From positions 186,001 to 250,000 of the forward strand of contig CBDCWQ010000018.1 of NCBI GenBank assembly GCA_965223435.1: 64,000 nt of DNA, written 5' to 3'. Position numbers and translations under genes: made by a program. Below are positions 25,163 through 33,163 of this stretch, piece by piece; the stretch's first letter is position 1; each line of letters opens with the position of its first letter. This DNA is from CBDCWQ01 sp965223435. GTDB taxonomy: Bacteria > Myxococcota > Kuafuiibacteriia > Kuafuiibacteriales > Kuafuiibacteriaceae. The notes below the pieces were generated by a model, which worked only from the letters and a program-made list of their open reading frames with translations, was not told where the DNA came from and did no database searches.

Positions 25163-25528
25163 GTGGTTTTTGCTTGGATCGCGTTTAAGCTGTGGATGCT
25201 TATTGACGCGGCCAAGAGGCGGGCGGAAGGATATTGGTTTTTTATTATCTTGATGCCGCTCGGTGCTGTGGCCTACTTCTTGGTCAATAAGCTGCCGGAC
25301 CTTCGACGAAAGTACTTCCCGGGGCATGCTCGGTCATCTCCTCAGTATTTTCGTAGTCCCGAGTCGGGCAGTGAGCGTGTGTCCCAAGATCAAGTGCGGC
25401 CTACGCGTGCATCCGGTACGTTTGATACAGGGCAAGCTCCGTCCGACAATGACGCGATCTTCAACAAGATCATTGGCGAGGTCATGGACTCCGGGAAGAA
25501 GTGTGGCGTAGAGCCCGAAGAAAAATAA
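25163..25528 (+). CDS. Small membrane protein with two hydrophobic segments
   Basis: 121 residues from a GTG at 25163; in-frame TGA and TAA codons lie just upstream, and there is no good ribosome binding site, so the start is uncertain. The N-terminal half is 'VVFAWIAFKLWMLIDAAKRRA' and 'YWFFIILMPLGAVAYFLVNKLPD', which resembles phospholipase-D N-terminal-type (PLDc_N-like) two-helix membrane proteins. A polar tail of about 70 residues follows. An ATG at 25127 is in the same frame but is separated by those stops, so the N-terminus may have been damaged. It follows the WGR remnant in the same direction and may once have been co-transcribed with it. Confidence 0.55.
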   Translation: MVFAWIAFKLWMLIDAAKRRAEGYWFFIILMPLGAVAYFLVNKLPDLRRKYFPGHARSSPQYFRSPESGSERVSQDQVRPTRASGTFDTGQAPSDNDAIFNKIIGEVMDSGKKCGVEPEEK

Positions 25529-25587
25529 ACGGCCGAAGCATATTTTCCCAACGGGCCTCATCGAATATGGCCGGTCCACCTTTCTGC

Positions 25588-26826
25588 TTAGTCTCGATGA
25601 GGTGGCCTAGTTGTGCTCAGTTCTTGGTTTTTGGGCATGGCATCTTGAATTTCGCCGGCGGACACGGGTTCGTCCGCGGCGAGTCGCTTGAGGGCGGGCA
25701 AGAACCAGGGAGCCCGACGTTCAAACATGTCCCGATATCGCGAGAGAGCAACGCGAGCATCACAGGAAGTGCCCCCAGCATCGTGCCAATGCCCACTCAC
25801 GAGATCGAAGGGTTGAATTCGGTTGTTGGGGCGATAAACGATAGACCAGATTTGGGTGCCTTCCCTGCCCTCGGAAATGACGAGTTTTTCTACCGGGGAC
25901 AAGGGAACGGGTTTGTCGTTTGGGCGGAGCAACTTAAGAATTTTGGGAAGATTGTTGGCTCGGGCGGAATCCAATACAGAGTAGCCATTGGTGTCGGTTG
26001 TGTTCGGGTTGGCGCCGTGTGCCAACAGAGTCTTGATGGCTGCAAGGAGCCTCTTTTCGGGGATGCGGCGCTTCCCACGGCCGTCCTTGCTGCACAGATG
26101 GACCGCTTGGTGAAGCGCTGTGCGGCCAAATGAGTTGGTGGCGTTGATGGGTGCGTTTGCGTCCACCAAAACCTCGATAACCGCTTCGTGGCCGGCCACG
26201 GCCGCAGCGTGGAGAGGTGGCCGAATGGTGCCGGTTGCATGAACGGGTGCGCCTAGCTCGATGAAACGACCCACCAGATGGGCGTCCCCTGCTTGCGCGA
26301 CGTTGCAGAGTGCTTCTTCGTCGGGGACGAGGCCGGCTGAAAGTAAGCGGTTTACGACTTTTGTTCGTGAGGACGGTGGTAAGGCGATCGCCAACGACAA
26401 CGGTGATCTCCGGTTGTTTTGGTCGGGTGAAATGCTGGGGTCGGCGCCGGCATCTATCAGTGCAAGAGCGTTTGGCGAGCGGCGCTCGCTGAGGGCAATC
26501 CAAAGTGCAGTCCGTCCCCAGTGGTCTTTTGCGTTTAGTTCTGCACCAGAACGGACAAGATGCCGAAGCGCTGCCGCCTGGCCTGTGGCTGCGAAATGAA
26601 GGGTCGGTACACCCATGGGCGTGCGAGCATTTGGGTTGGCCCCGGCGGCGAGGAGGCCGCGTATGCAGCTCGTGTTTCGACCCACTTTGAGGGCGTACAT
26701 GAGCGCCGTTTCCCCGCGGGTGGTGAGGGCGTTGGGGTTCGCGCCCTCCTTGAGCAGACGGGTGACCATAGCGGTGTTGTTGTCCCGGAGGGCTCCAATC
26801 AGGTCTGTGTCTTTGGTGTCACCCAC
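25588..26826 (-). CDS. Ankyrin-repeat protein
   Basis: 412 residues from a GTG start at 26826. It contains about seven to eight ankyrin repeats, seen as recurring 'GETALMYALKVG', 'GVPTLHFAATG', 'GRTALWIALSE', 'RPPLHAAAVAGHEAVIEVLVDANAPIN', 'GRTALHQAVHL' and 'LLAHGANPNTTD' helices across residues 1-300. A non-repeat C-terminal part of about 110 residues ('EKLVISEGREGTQIWSIVYRPNNRIQPF...HWHDAGGTSCDARVALSRYRDMF...') shows no recognisable family. There is no signal peptide, so it is probably cytoplasmic and mediates protein-protein contacts; the partner is unknown. It is convergent with the small membrane protein gene. Confidence 0.85.
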   Translation of the reverse strand: MGDTKDTDLIGALRDNNTAMVTRLLKEGANPNALTTRGETALMYALKVGRNTSCIRGLLAAGANPNARTPMGVPTLHFAATGQAAALRHLVRSGAELNAKDHWGRTALWIALSERRSPNALALIDAGADPSISPDQNNRRSPLSLAIALPPSSRTKVVNRLLSAGLVPDEEALCNVAQAGDAHLVGRFIELGAPVHATGTIRPPLHAAAVAGHEAVIEVLVDANAPINATNSFGRTALHQAVHLCSKDGRGKRRIPEKRLLAAIKTLLAHGANPNTTDTNGYSVLDSARANNLPKILKLLRPNDKPVPLSPVEKLVISEGREGTQIWSIVYRPNNRIQPFDLVSGHWHDAGGTSCDARVALSRYRDMFERRAPWFLPALKRLAADEPVSAGEIQDAMPKNQELSTTRPPHRD

Positions 26827-26960
26827 CCCTTGAATTCTGGCTCATTTTTGGGGGCGAGGCTAGGGGAGCGCATCTCATCACGTCTTAGACCCGTACCTGG
26901 GCCGTTGGCCCGATTGGGCAAAACACATTTTGCCGAGTATGCGGTCTCGGCAGCTCTTCG

Positions 26961-27389
26961 TCAGGCGACGACGTGGGAAAGGGTCGCGAGGATCTTGCCC
27001 CAACCGCCCTCGTGGTTTTTGCAAGACTCTTCGTTTGGGAAACCGACGTGCGTGAGGGTGAGTTCGGTTTCGGTGGGTGACAGCGCTTTAAGATCTAGGG
27101 TCACTGTGCTGTCGGGGATGGTGTACGCGGATATCCACGTGAACGAAAGCCGTTCGTATTTTTGGATCGTCAAGTAGTCTCCACGGTGCGGCATTTCTTT
27201 GTCTCCAGCCTTCATGACGATTAGAAAGGAGCCGCCTTCGCGGGCGTCAACTTCGACCTTGGGGGAAGACATGCCTTCGGCCGGAAGCATAAAACGGGCC
27301 AGCGCTTCAGGGTCGAGCCAAGCCTCGAAGACGTCTTTTTGTGGGGCTGGAATGACTTTGGTGACTTTGACCTCAAATTGTTCGTTCAT
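26961..27389 (-). CDS. AHSA1-type SRPBCC domain protein
   Basis: 142 residues from the ATG at 27389, which overlaps the upstream regulator's stop codon as ATGA and has the purine-rich GAGGAAAAAGAA just before it. A longer frame to 27512 exists but would run back into the regulator gene. The sequence 'VIPAPQKDVFEAWLDPEALARFML' opens a START/Bet v1-like (Activator of Hsp90 ATPase homologue 1-like) fold. It ends with 'LTLTHVGFPNEESCKNHEGGWGKILATLSHVV', typical of this family. These proteins bind small hydrophobic ligands, and in bacteria they are very often paired with an ArsR-type repressor, exactly as here. Ligand unknown. Confidence 0.9.
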   Translation of the reverse strand: MNEQFEVKVTKVIPAPQKDVFEAWLDPEALARFMLPAEGMSSPKVEVDAREGGSFLIVMKAGDKEMPHRGDYLTIQKYERLSFTWISAYTIPDSTVTLDLKALSPTETELTLTHVGFPNEESCKNHEGGWGKILATLSHVVA

Positions 27390-27757
27390 TTCTTTTTCCT
27401 CTGTTGTTTGTGGTAGTCGATAAGCGCATCGACGCGACTGCCCCAGAAGTGTCGGTAAAAATGGAGCCATTCGTAGGGGAGCTGGAGCGTCTCCCAATGA
27501 ACCTGGATCCAATGTTCGCGACCCTCCACTCGTCTTTGGATGAGTGAGGACCGTTCCAGTACTTTGAGATGTTTAGAGACACCGTTCAGGCTCATTGAAA
27601 ATGCCTCCGCGATATCACCTACTTTCATTTCTCCGGCTTCTCGGAGAAGGGCCAGAATTTTCCGCCGACTGGAATCGCTAAGGCAGAAAAACAAAGCATC
27701 GAGGACCTCGTCCTTCTTCTTCTGTTGAGCCGCCGAAATCTTCTTCGTGGGCTTCAT
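27386..27757 (-). CDS. ArsR-family winged-helix repressor
   Basis: 123 residues. The core 'DALFFCLSDSSRRKILALLREAGEMKVGDIAEAFSMSLNGVSKHLKVLERSSLIQRRVEGREHW' is a classical ArsR helix-turn-helix and wing. There are no metal-binding cysteines of the ArsR/SmtB type; C30 in the first helix stands alone, so the signal is probably not a metal. It forms a two-gene operon with the AHSA1-type protein (ATGA overlap, translational coupling). Two palindromes just upstream of the start are likely autoregulatory operators. Confidence 0.9.
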   Translation of the reverse strand: MKPTKKISAAQQKKKDEVLDALFFCLSDSSRRKILALLREAGEMKVGDIAEAFSMSLNGVSKHLKVLERSSLIQRRVEGREHWIQVHWETLQLPYEWLHFYRHFWGSRVDALIDYHKQQRKKK

Positions 27758-27775
27758 CTTGAGTCGACTATATAT

Positions 27776-27791
27776 TCAACCAAATGGTTGA
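27776..27791. promoter_or_regulatory. Operator 1 of the ArsR/AHSA1 operon
   Basis: Perfect palindrome TCAACCAAATGGTTGA, 19 bases upstream of the ArsR start codon. AACCA...TGGTT-type palindromes are common in front of ArsR/AHSA1 gene pairs, so binding by the adjacent repressor is the natural inference. Confidence 0.65.
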
Positions 27792-27798
27792 GCAAGAA

Positions 27799-27820
27799 TA
27801 TTCAACCAAAAAGTTGAATA
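27799..27820. promoter_or_regulatory. Operator 2 of the ArsR/AHSA1 operon
   Basis: TATTCAAC and GTTGAATA arms (8 of 8 complementary) around a 6-base spacer. The TTCAACC half-site is shared with operator 1, whose centre lies about 26 bases away. Two sites of the same half-sequence suggest cooperative binding or overlap with the promoter. Confidence 0.65.
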
Positions 27821-28309
27821 TTTCCATCAATCTCTCTTAGCGTCCGTTGGTTTCTGGGGTTTATGCTCTTTTCATGGAAGAAATCGAAAAACGGCCGAAG
27901 TAACTTGCATGAATCTAATCCCGGAGCTCGTCCGTGTTGATCCGACCGTTTTTGCGCGGTGTAGCTAGGCGGAGGGCGCTCCATAAGGAGGAACGCAAGG
28001 CTGTTGTGAAGTGAGCGTTCTTGGGGGCGTGGGCGCACTCGTAAGGGTAGATTGCGATGCTTTTATGGCTGAACCCGAATGGTCATCATGAAAAGGCAAA
28101 GATGCGACAACTATCGGTCCTTGGTATATCGTAGAGCTCTCACCGGGGAACATGGAGAGTCTTGCGTACGATACTGTGCGAATGGCGGTTCCTGTTCCCG
28201 ACGGCCAGGTTGGGAGAATGACAAAATGCTGTATCGTTGCGGAGGAAATGATGAAGCGCTGACGAGTTGTGAAGCACAGCCAGTGTCGCCCGTCCGTTAA
28301 GTAAACCGA
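27821..28309. other. Intergenic region between ArsR operon and lectin-like gene
   Basis: About 490 bases. Several short frames exist on both strands but none has a family signature or ribosome binding site. Nothing further could be supported. Confidence 0.4.
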
Positions 28310-28858
28310 ATGAAGGAAACGATCTTTGGTGCGCTTGACGATGTGAATCACGTGCACCACCCATTGCCGTTTGCAGTAAAGGAAAACAATTATGAGCTAC
28401 TCCAACCAACCATTCACGCACAGGAAAACAGCATCGCGCTAGGAACGGCGTCAGTAGTCAATTTCGCGCAGTCCTTACAGCCCGGAGACAGTCTTCGGAT
28501 TGTGGTCCCGGTGACATCCACTTGGAGTTCGGGGGGTGGTCCCGGGGCGACCAATGCGGACGGAGTTGTGGTCGAAATGGGCCCACCCGTGAAAATCAAG
28601 TGGAGTACCCTGAACCCTGGTACACCAGAAGCGAAGAACGTACCGAATACACCCAATGCGGTGAATTTTTCTTTCGGCGTGGGGTGTTTGGTGGGTTCGC
28701 TGGATAAAGGAAAATCCTTCTTCGCTGTGGGGACCAATTTTCAGATGACCGTGTTGAGCAAAAACATCGATAGCCTCTGGTTATACTATTGGGATGTGAA
28801 CAAGGGCGACAACAGCGGACAGCTCAGTGCCGCTGTTTCTATATCGTTACCGCAGTGA
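28310..28858 (+). CDS. Possible PA-IL (LecA)-like lectin domain protein
   Basis: 182 residues. The second half, 'FSFGVGCLVGSLDKGKSFFAVGTNFQMTVLSKNIDSLWLYYWDVNKGDNSGQLSAAVSISLP', resembles the galactose-binding PA-IL fold: a CLVG strand, an FxVG turn, then an aromatic-rich strand followed by NSGxLxAxV, which in the family includes Ca2+ and sugar ligands. There is no signal peptide, as is typical for PA-IL. The start is uncertain. An ATG at 28392 is preceded by AAAGGAAA, a better ribosome binding site, but is one base out of frame with the lectin core, so a frame break near 28420 is possible. Resemblance is by motif only. Confidence 0.55.
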   Translation: MKETIFGALDDVNHVHHPLPFAVKENNYELLQPTIHAQENSIALGTASVVNFAQSLQPGDSLRIVVPVTSTWSSGGGPGATNADGVVVEMGPPVKIKWSTLNPGTPEAKNVPNTPNAVNFSFGVGCLVGSLDKGKSFFAVGTNFQMTVLSKNIDSLWLYYWDVNKGDNSGQLSAAVSISLPQ

Positions 28859-28930
28859 TGGCTGGTGTCTATGCTGGTGAAGGAACTGAGAACGGGTAGA
28901 AAGCGAAGAAGCCGCAGTTCGGGACACTCC

Positions 28931-30574
28931 TTAGCGTATGGAGAGTGTGTAGGCGTGGGCGTGGTTCGCTTGTCCGCCCCAGAGGTCTACAAAGACGTAA
29001 TAGGTGCCGGGCGCCAGCTCAACACGGATGTTTTCTTGGGTCCCGTCTGAGGCCGCGGATCTCTCCATAAATGGGTCACCTCCGGGCCAGGTGTCGAGTT
29101 CCCATACCTTCGCATCGCTGAGAAAAAGGTCGAAGTCGGCTCCCGTTTGGAAATTCAGTGAAATGGTGACTTGCTGACCTTGAGCGACCTGGAACTGAAA
29201 GACGTCTTCGCCCAGAGGTTGAGGTTGTCCGTCTTCGCCTTGAGCCTGACCTGCGGCAGGGTCGCCGTCTGTGACGTTGCCGCGAATCTCCGAGGGAATT
29301 TGAACCCGGTGGACCTGGTTTGGAGGTTGCTCGTTGGGTTCAATTTCTTGAATTGATCCAGGCGGATTCTGGGGCGGCGCGGGCGGGTTCTGGGGCGGCG
29401 TGGGTGGGTTCTGGGGTGGTGCCGGTGGGTGCTGGGGCGGCGTGGGTGGGTTCTGCGGTGACGCCGGTGGATTCGCCTGAGGGCCGCCGGGGCCTTGGGC
29501 GGCAGCGATGGGGCAAGGTGCGGAATTGCCTTGTTGGTCAATCGCTTGGAGCGGCCGCCCGTTGAGCTGACCGGCGCATTCCATTTTGCTATCTAGGCGG
29601 TACACTTTAATGGTGATGACATCCGATGCGGGTTTGTTGCTTCTCAATACCTCGCAGAAATTCCGTAGCGAGTAATTTTTGCTATCGACAGCTCGATCGA
29701 GCGGGAGGGAACCAATTTCGGTGATCAGATCGCCGGCTCGAATACCTGCGGTATCTGCCAAGCCCCCTGCGCGCACCGCAGAGACCCAAACGCCGAGTGG
29801 TTCTTGATTCTGAGTTTGAGGGTTGCGCACAACAAGCGCTTCCCCGCTGATACCGATGGAATCAACTTCTTCGCCCGTCTTGAGGCGTTCGACAATTCCT
29901 CGCGCTTCTCGTGCACTGATTGCAATGTGAGCATTTTGGTCCGATTGACCCGCATAGTTTACGCCCACAACCCGTCCCTTCTCGCGAAGAACCAGCGGTC
30001 CACCGGAGTTGCCACTGTTGATTTGTGCGTCGTGGAAAATGGCCCCGCTTACTGCCGCCCATGTCGTGTCCACGGACTTGGGGGTGGTTGAGATGATGCC
30101 CTTGGTTAGGGTGTACGCACCGTTCCCGGTAACGCCCGGAAAACCAGCAGCATAGACTTCGTCACCTGGCTCGATATCTCCCTCGTGCCACTCAAGCACT
30201 TCGTAGGGACCACCATCAATCTTGAGGACGGCCAGGTCGGTGCATTCGGAAATCGCGACAAGAGATGCGCTTTTGGGTGTGTCATCCCCGTGTACGAAAA
30301 CCTTTCGGATGGTCGAACCCGCTACCACATGGTTGTTGGTGACGATGTAGCCGTCCTTGTCAATGATGAAACCAGAGCCGCTGGCTTGGCCTACGTTCAC
30401 TTGGTTGGGTTCTCTAAATGATCCCTCCGATATGATATTTACGGTAGCGTTTCTGAGAATGTCTTCTTCGCTCTTTGAGCCGCCGCACGCGAATGCGAAA
30501 GCGCACAAGGCTGAAGCCGTGATGACGCTCTTGCTTGTTCTTAAATGTTGAGTTCGTCGTTGGTATGTGAACAT
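28931..30574 (-). CDS. Trypsin-like (HtrA/DegP-type) lipoprotein protease with PDZ, Pro-rich linker and PPC domain
   Basis: 547 residues from the ATG at 30574, which has GGAGGAG five bases upstream. A lipoprotein signal ends AFAFAC (C30). The chymotrypsin-fold protease has the full triad: H82 in NNHVV, D113 in TDLAVLKI and S190 in GNSGGPL. A PDZ-like segment ('LGVWVSAVRAGGLADTAGIRAGDLITEIGSLPLDRAVD') lies at about 275-330. A linker of NPPAPPQ and NPPTPPQ repeats follows, around residues 385-430. The C-terminal ~100 residues ('DVFQFQVAQGQQVTISLNFQTGADFDLFLSD...YYVFVDLWGG') form a pre-peptidase C-terminal (PPC) beta domain. It probably acts in the periplasm or at the cell surface in protein quality control or processing; the substrate is unknown. 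Confidence 0.9.
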   Translation of the reverse strand: MFTYQRRTQHLRTSKSVITASALCAFAFACGGSKSEEDILRNATVNIISEGSFREPNQVNVGQASGSGFIIDKDGYIVTNNHVVAGSTIRKVFVHGDDTPKSASLVAISECTDLAVLKIDGGPYEVLEWHEGDIEPGDEVYAAGFPGVTGNGAYTLTKGIISTTPKSVDTTWAAVSGAIFHDAQINSGNSGGPLVLREKGRVVGVNYAGQSDQNAHIAISAREARGIVERLKTGEEVDSIGISGEALVVRNPQTQNQEPLGVWVSAVRAGGLADTAGIRAGDLITEIGSLPLDRAVDSKNYSLRNFCEVLRSNKPASDVITIKVYRLDSKMECAGQLNGRPLQAIDQQGNSAPCPIAAAQGPGGPQANPPASPQNPPTPPQHPPAPPQNPPTPPQNPPAPPQNPPGSIQEIEPNEQPPNQVHRVQIPSEIRGNVTDGDPAAGQAQGEDGQPQPLGEDVFQFQVAQGQQVTISLNFQTGADFDLFLSDAKVWELDTWPGGDPFMERSAASDGTQENIRVELAPGTYYVFVDLWGGQANHAHAYTLSIR

Positions 30575-31253
30575 GGTCTCCTCCGATGCACGGCTTCTTT
30601 GCAATCACCGTGCACACAGAGAAAAATGTCGCCTCGGTGATGGCTCTCACGGCGTTTTCGGACCGGGCGTGTTGCTCACACTTGCGGAGGAACGATGGCT
30701 TTTGTCTGTGTTTCTAGAAGTTTTCGATGTTGTGGCCGATGCTTCTCGAGTCAACCGAGCTCATTGGCTTCGAGTACGTGTGTGCCGTGTGTCTACTTGG
30801 CAATGTGATGGCGGTCGAACGCCGTCCGTCCGGTTTGTCCGTGAATCCGAACGAATTCGATGGCCCGTTCGCATTTTTTGGTCACCGGGTCTGAGGCGAA
30901 GTCCTTTGGTCTCTGAAGGCCCTTTGGCCAGCCGGGGGTGAGTGGTCGCACTTCGCACGCCCGTTTTTGAGCATCGTATGCCTCAAGGATGGGGTCCCCA
31001 GACACAAGCTGGGAGCTGGAGACCTCAGAATCTGGGTGTTGCCGCAGAGGGCTCAAAGCGATCGCGTTTGCTCAACCACCAAAAAACTGCGAGATGGTTC
31101 CAGTAGATAAGCATCCAATCCCAATATGGTCGTCCAACATAATGCGACAATTGCGACATCAAACGCCTCTTCTTCGTCTTGGCATTCAATTTGCGAAGGC
31201 CCCACTCCATGCTACGTGCCGGTCAAGATCCAGTTAACCATCGTATTGTCTAT
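30575..31253. other. 679-bp divergent intergenic region
   Basis: Separates the leftward protease gene from the rightward DUF1592-type gene and must hold both promoters. No convincing -35/-10 pair, operator or small gene was identified. Overlapping short frames at 30567-31237 lack ribosome binding sites and family features. Confidence 0.4.
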
Positions 31254-33077
31254 ATGTGGCGCACTCTGGCGCTCATGATGATGTGGTTGGGCTCCCTAGG
31301 GTGGCTGGGCTGTCAGAGCAGGGTTGGGCTAGGTGGCCGGGGCACTGAACTGGGGCCCGAAAACAATAGCCAAGATCCTGGTGCGAACGAGGCGCAATCG
31401 GACAACTCCCAAGCGCTTTCTTGCCAGACGCCCGAGAGTCCAGAGCTCCTGAGGCTGAGTCGTTATGAGTATATCAATACATTGTCAGACCTTGTGGGGG
31501 TTGAGTTGGTCAAGGAACTCGAAGTCACACTAAGAAGCATCCCCAACGACCTTAGCCCCTCTGAGTTCGATCGACTGTCACAAACGCTCACAGTCAATCA
31601 CATCAGTGGTTACTTTGAAGTCGCCAAGTCTGTTGCGGAGCACTTTTCGGAAAACGCTTCAGAAAGAGCGACCCTCTTCTCTTGCATCGAGAACGACAGC
31701 CCCTCGGTAGATTGTATTTCGGAATTCATAAAGGATCTGTCTAGGAGAGCATTTAGGCGACCAGCCACGGCAGAAGAAATCGAAATCTTGCAAAACGCTT
31801 ACGATAGCGCGGAGAACCACGCTGAGGGCATTGCGTCTTTCCTAATTGTTCTGCTGCAATCCCCGCCTTTTCTTTTTCACGAGGAATTTGGCACCGGGGA
31901 TGCAATGGTCGACGACGATCGGGGGCGGCCTCTGAGTGACTTTGAAATCGCCAATCGCCTGTCCTACCTTTTGTGGGGGCGCCCTCCCGATGCTGAACTT
32001 CGCGGAGCCGCAGACCGAGGCGAGCTCAAAGAAGAGGTACAGTTTATCGCACAGCGCGATCGTCTGCTTCGACATGAGAATACGCGATCGCATCTTAAAC
32101 ACTATGTCCGTCAGTGGCTCGAAATCGACTTCATTTCTAACGATCTTGATGGCGTGCCCCCCCATGTTGCCTCCAGCAAAGAGCTTCAGGGTCTGAGCAC
32201 CGCCATGGATGAAGAAATCGTTCGAGTGGTTGACCACATCATCTGGAACGGAGGAACGTTTCGAGATTTGATGACAACCAATGTGTCCTTTCTTACATCC
32301 TCCAATCTGGCAAAAATCTATGGTGTCACTCCAGCCCCGGACTTGGACACTCCGCTCGAATTGAATCCCGAAGAACGAAGCGGGCTCTTAACACGACTCA
32401 TGTTCTTGGCCCGCACACGCGCGGTCGCTTCGCCCATCCATCGCGGGGTACTCATTCTCAACAAGTTCTTCTGCATGGACCTCGAGCCTCCCGATCTTGT
32501 CGAGTTTCCGAAAGAGGCGTTTGAGCCTCCCCCGATGCCGCCCACTGCCACGACCAGGCAGTTCGTCGAGGCTCAGACGGTGGGCGGCGAGAATGGGCAG
32601 CCTCTCAAAAAGGAGTGCCTGGGGTGCCATCAACAGATCAATCCGCTCGGTTTTGCCTTCGAAGGCTACGATGGTATCGGTCGAGTACGAACACAAGAAT
32701 GGAAGGTCGACGCAGATGGGAACCCCATCAAAGACGAGGACGGCCATCCTCTCGTCGATGAGGACGGAAACCCAGTTGCGGTGGACATCAACGATGTCGT
32801 TGAGGTGCCTCTACTCGAGTCTAAGAGTGTTGCAGGCGGCGTAGAGCTGAGTCAGGCGATCGGCCACTCCAAAGATGCCTCACGCTGTTTCGTTGAGAAT
32901 CTCATGGAGTATTTTTTATCGAAGAAACTCCACACCCAGGCTGACCACTGCAATGTAGATGTGCTCACGGAAGCTCTTGTCCCAGCCAACGAAGACTACG
33001 GCATCGGCATCCTCGAAATCATCTCTAGACTGACTGAACTACCGGGCTTTCGCTATCTAAGACACCGCAAACCGTAA
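31254..33077 (+). CDS. DUF1587/DUF1592/DUF1588/DUF1585-family lipoprotein with CxxCH haem motif
   Basis: 607 residues from the ATG at 31254, selected because it begins a lipoprotein-like signal (MWRTLALMMMW...GWLGC). Family modules appear in order: 'LLRLSRYEYINTLSDLVG' (DUF1587), 'FIKDLSRRAFRRPATAEEIEIL' (DUF1595), 'LSDFEIANRLSYLLWGRPPDAEL' (DUF1592), 'RSGLLTRLMFLARTRAVASPIHRGVLILNKF' (DUF1588) and a DUF1585-like end ('RCFVENLMEYFLSKKL'). C455-LG-C458-H459 is a c-type haem attachment site. Such proteins are abundant in Planctomycetes and myxobacteria and are thought to be periplasmic redox proteins, with no proven substrate. A short acidic insert with three DEDGxP units follows the haem motif. 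No DUF1552 partner gene is adjacent. Confidence 0.85.
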   Translation: MWRTLALMMMWLGSLGWLGCQSRVGLGGRGTELGPENNSQDPGANEAQSDNSQALSCQTPESPELLRLSRYEYINTLSDLVGVELVKELEVTLRSIPNDLSPSEFDRLSQTLTVNHISGYFEVAKSVAEHFSENASERATLFSCIENDSPSVDCISEFIKDLSRRAFRRPATAEEIEILQNAYDSAENHAEGIASFLIVLLQSPPFLFHEEFGTGDAMVDDDRGRPLSDFEIANRLSYLLWGRPPDAELRGAADRGELKEEVQFIAQRDRLLRHENTRSHLKHYVRQWLEIDFISNDLDGVPPHVASSKELQGLSTAMDEEIVRVVDHIIWNGGTFRDLMTTNVSFLTSSNLAKIYGVTPAPDLDTPLELNPEERSGLLTRLMFLARTRAVASPIHRGVLILNKFFCMDLEPPDLVEFPKEAFEPPPMPPTATTRQFVEAQTVGGENGQPLKKECLGCHQQINPLGFAFEGYDGIGRVRTQEWKVDADGNPIKDEDGHPLVDEDGNPVAVDINDVVEVPLLESKSVAGGVELSQAIGHSKDASRCFVENLMEYFLSKKLHTQADHCNVDVLTEALVPANEDYGIGILEIISRLTELPGFRYLRHRKP

Positions 33078-33163
33078 GGAGTAAAAAGCATTGGGGTTCA
33101 AGATGGATGGGATGAGTTTGAAGTCTCTGTCAACGTACGATGCTTCGAACGCGTTCAGACGTT

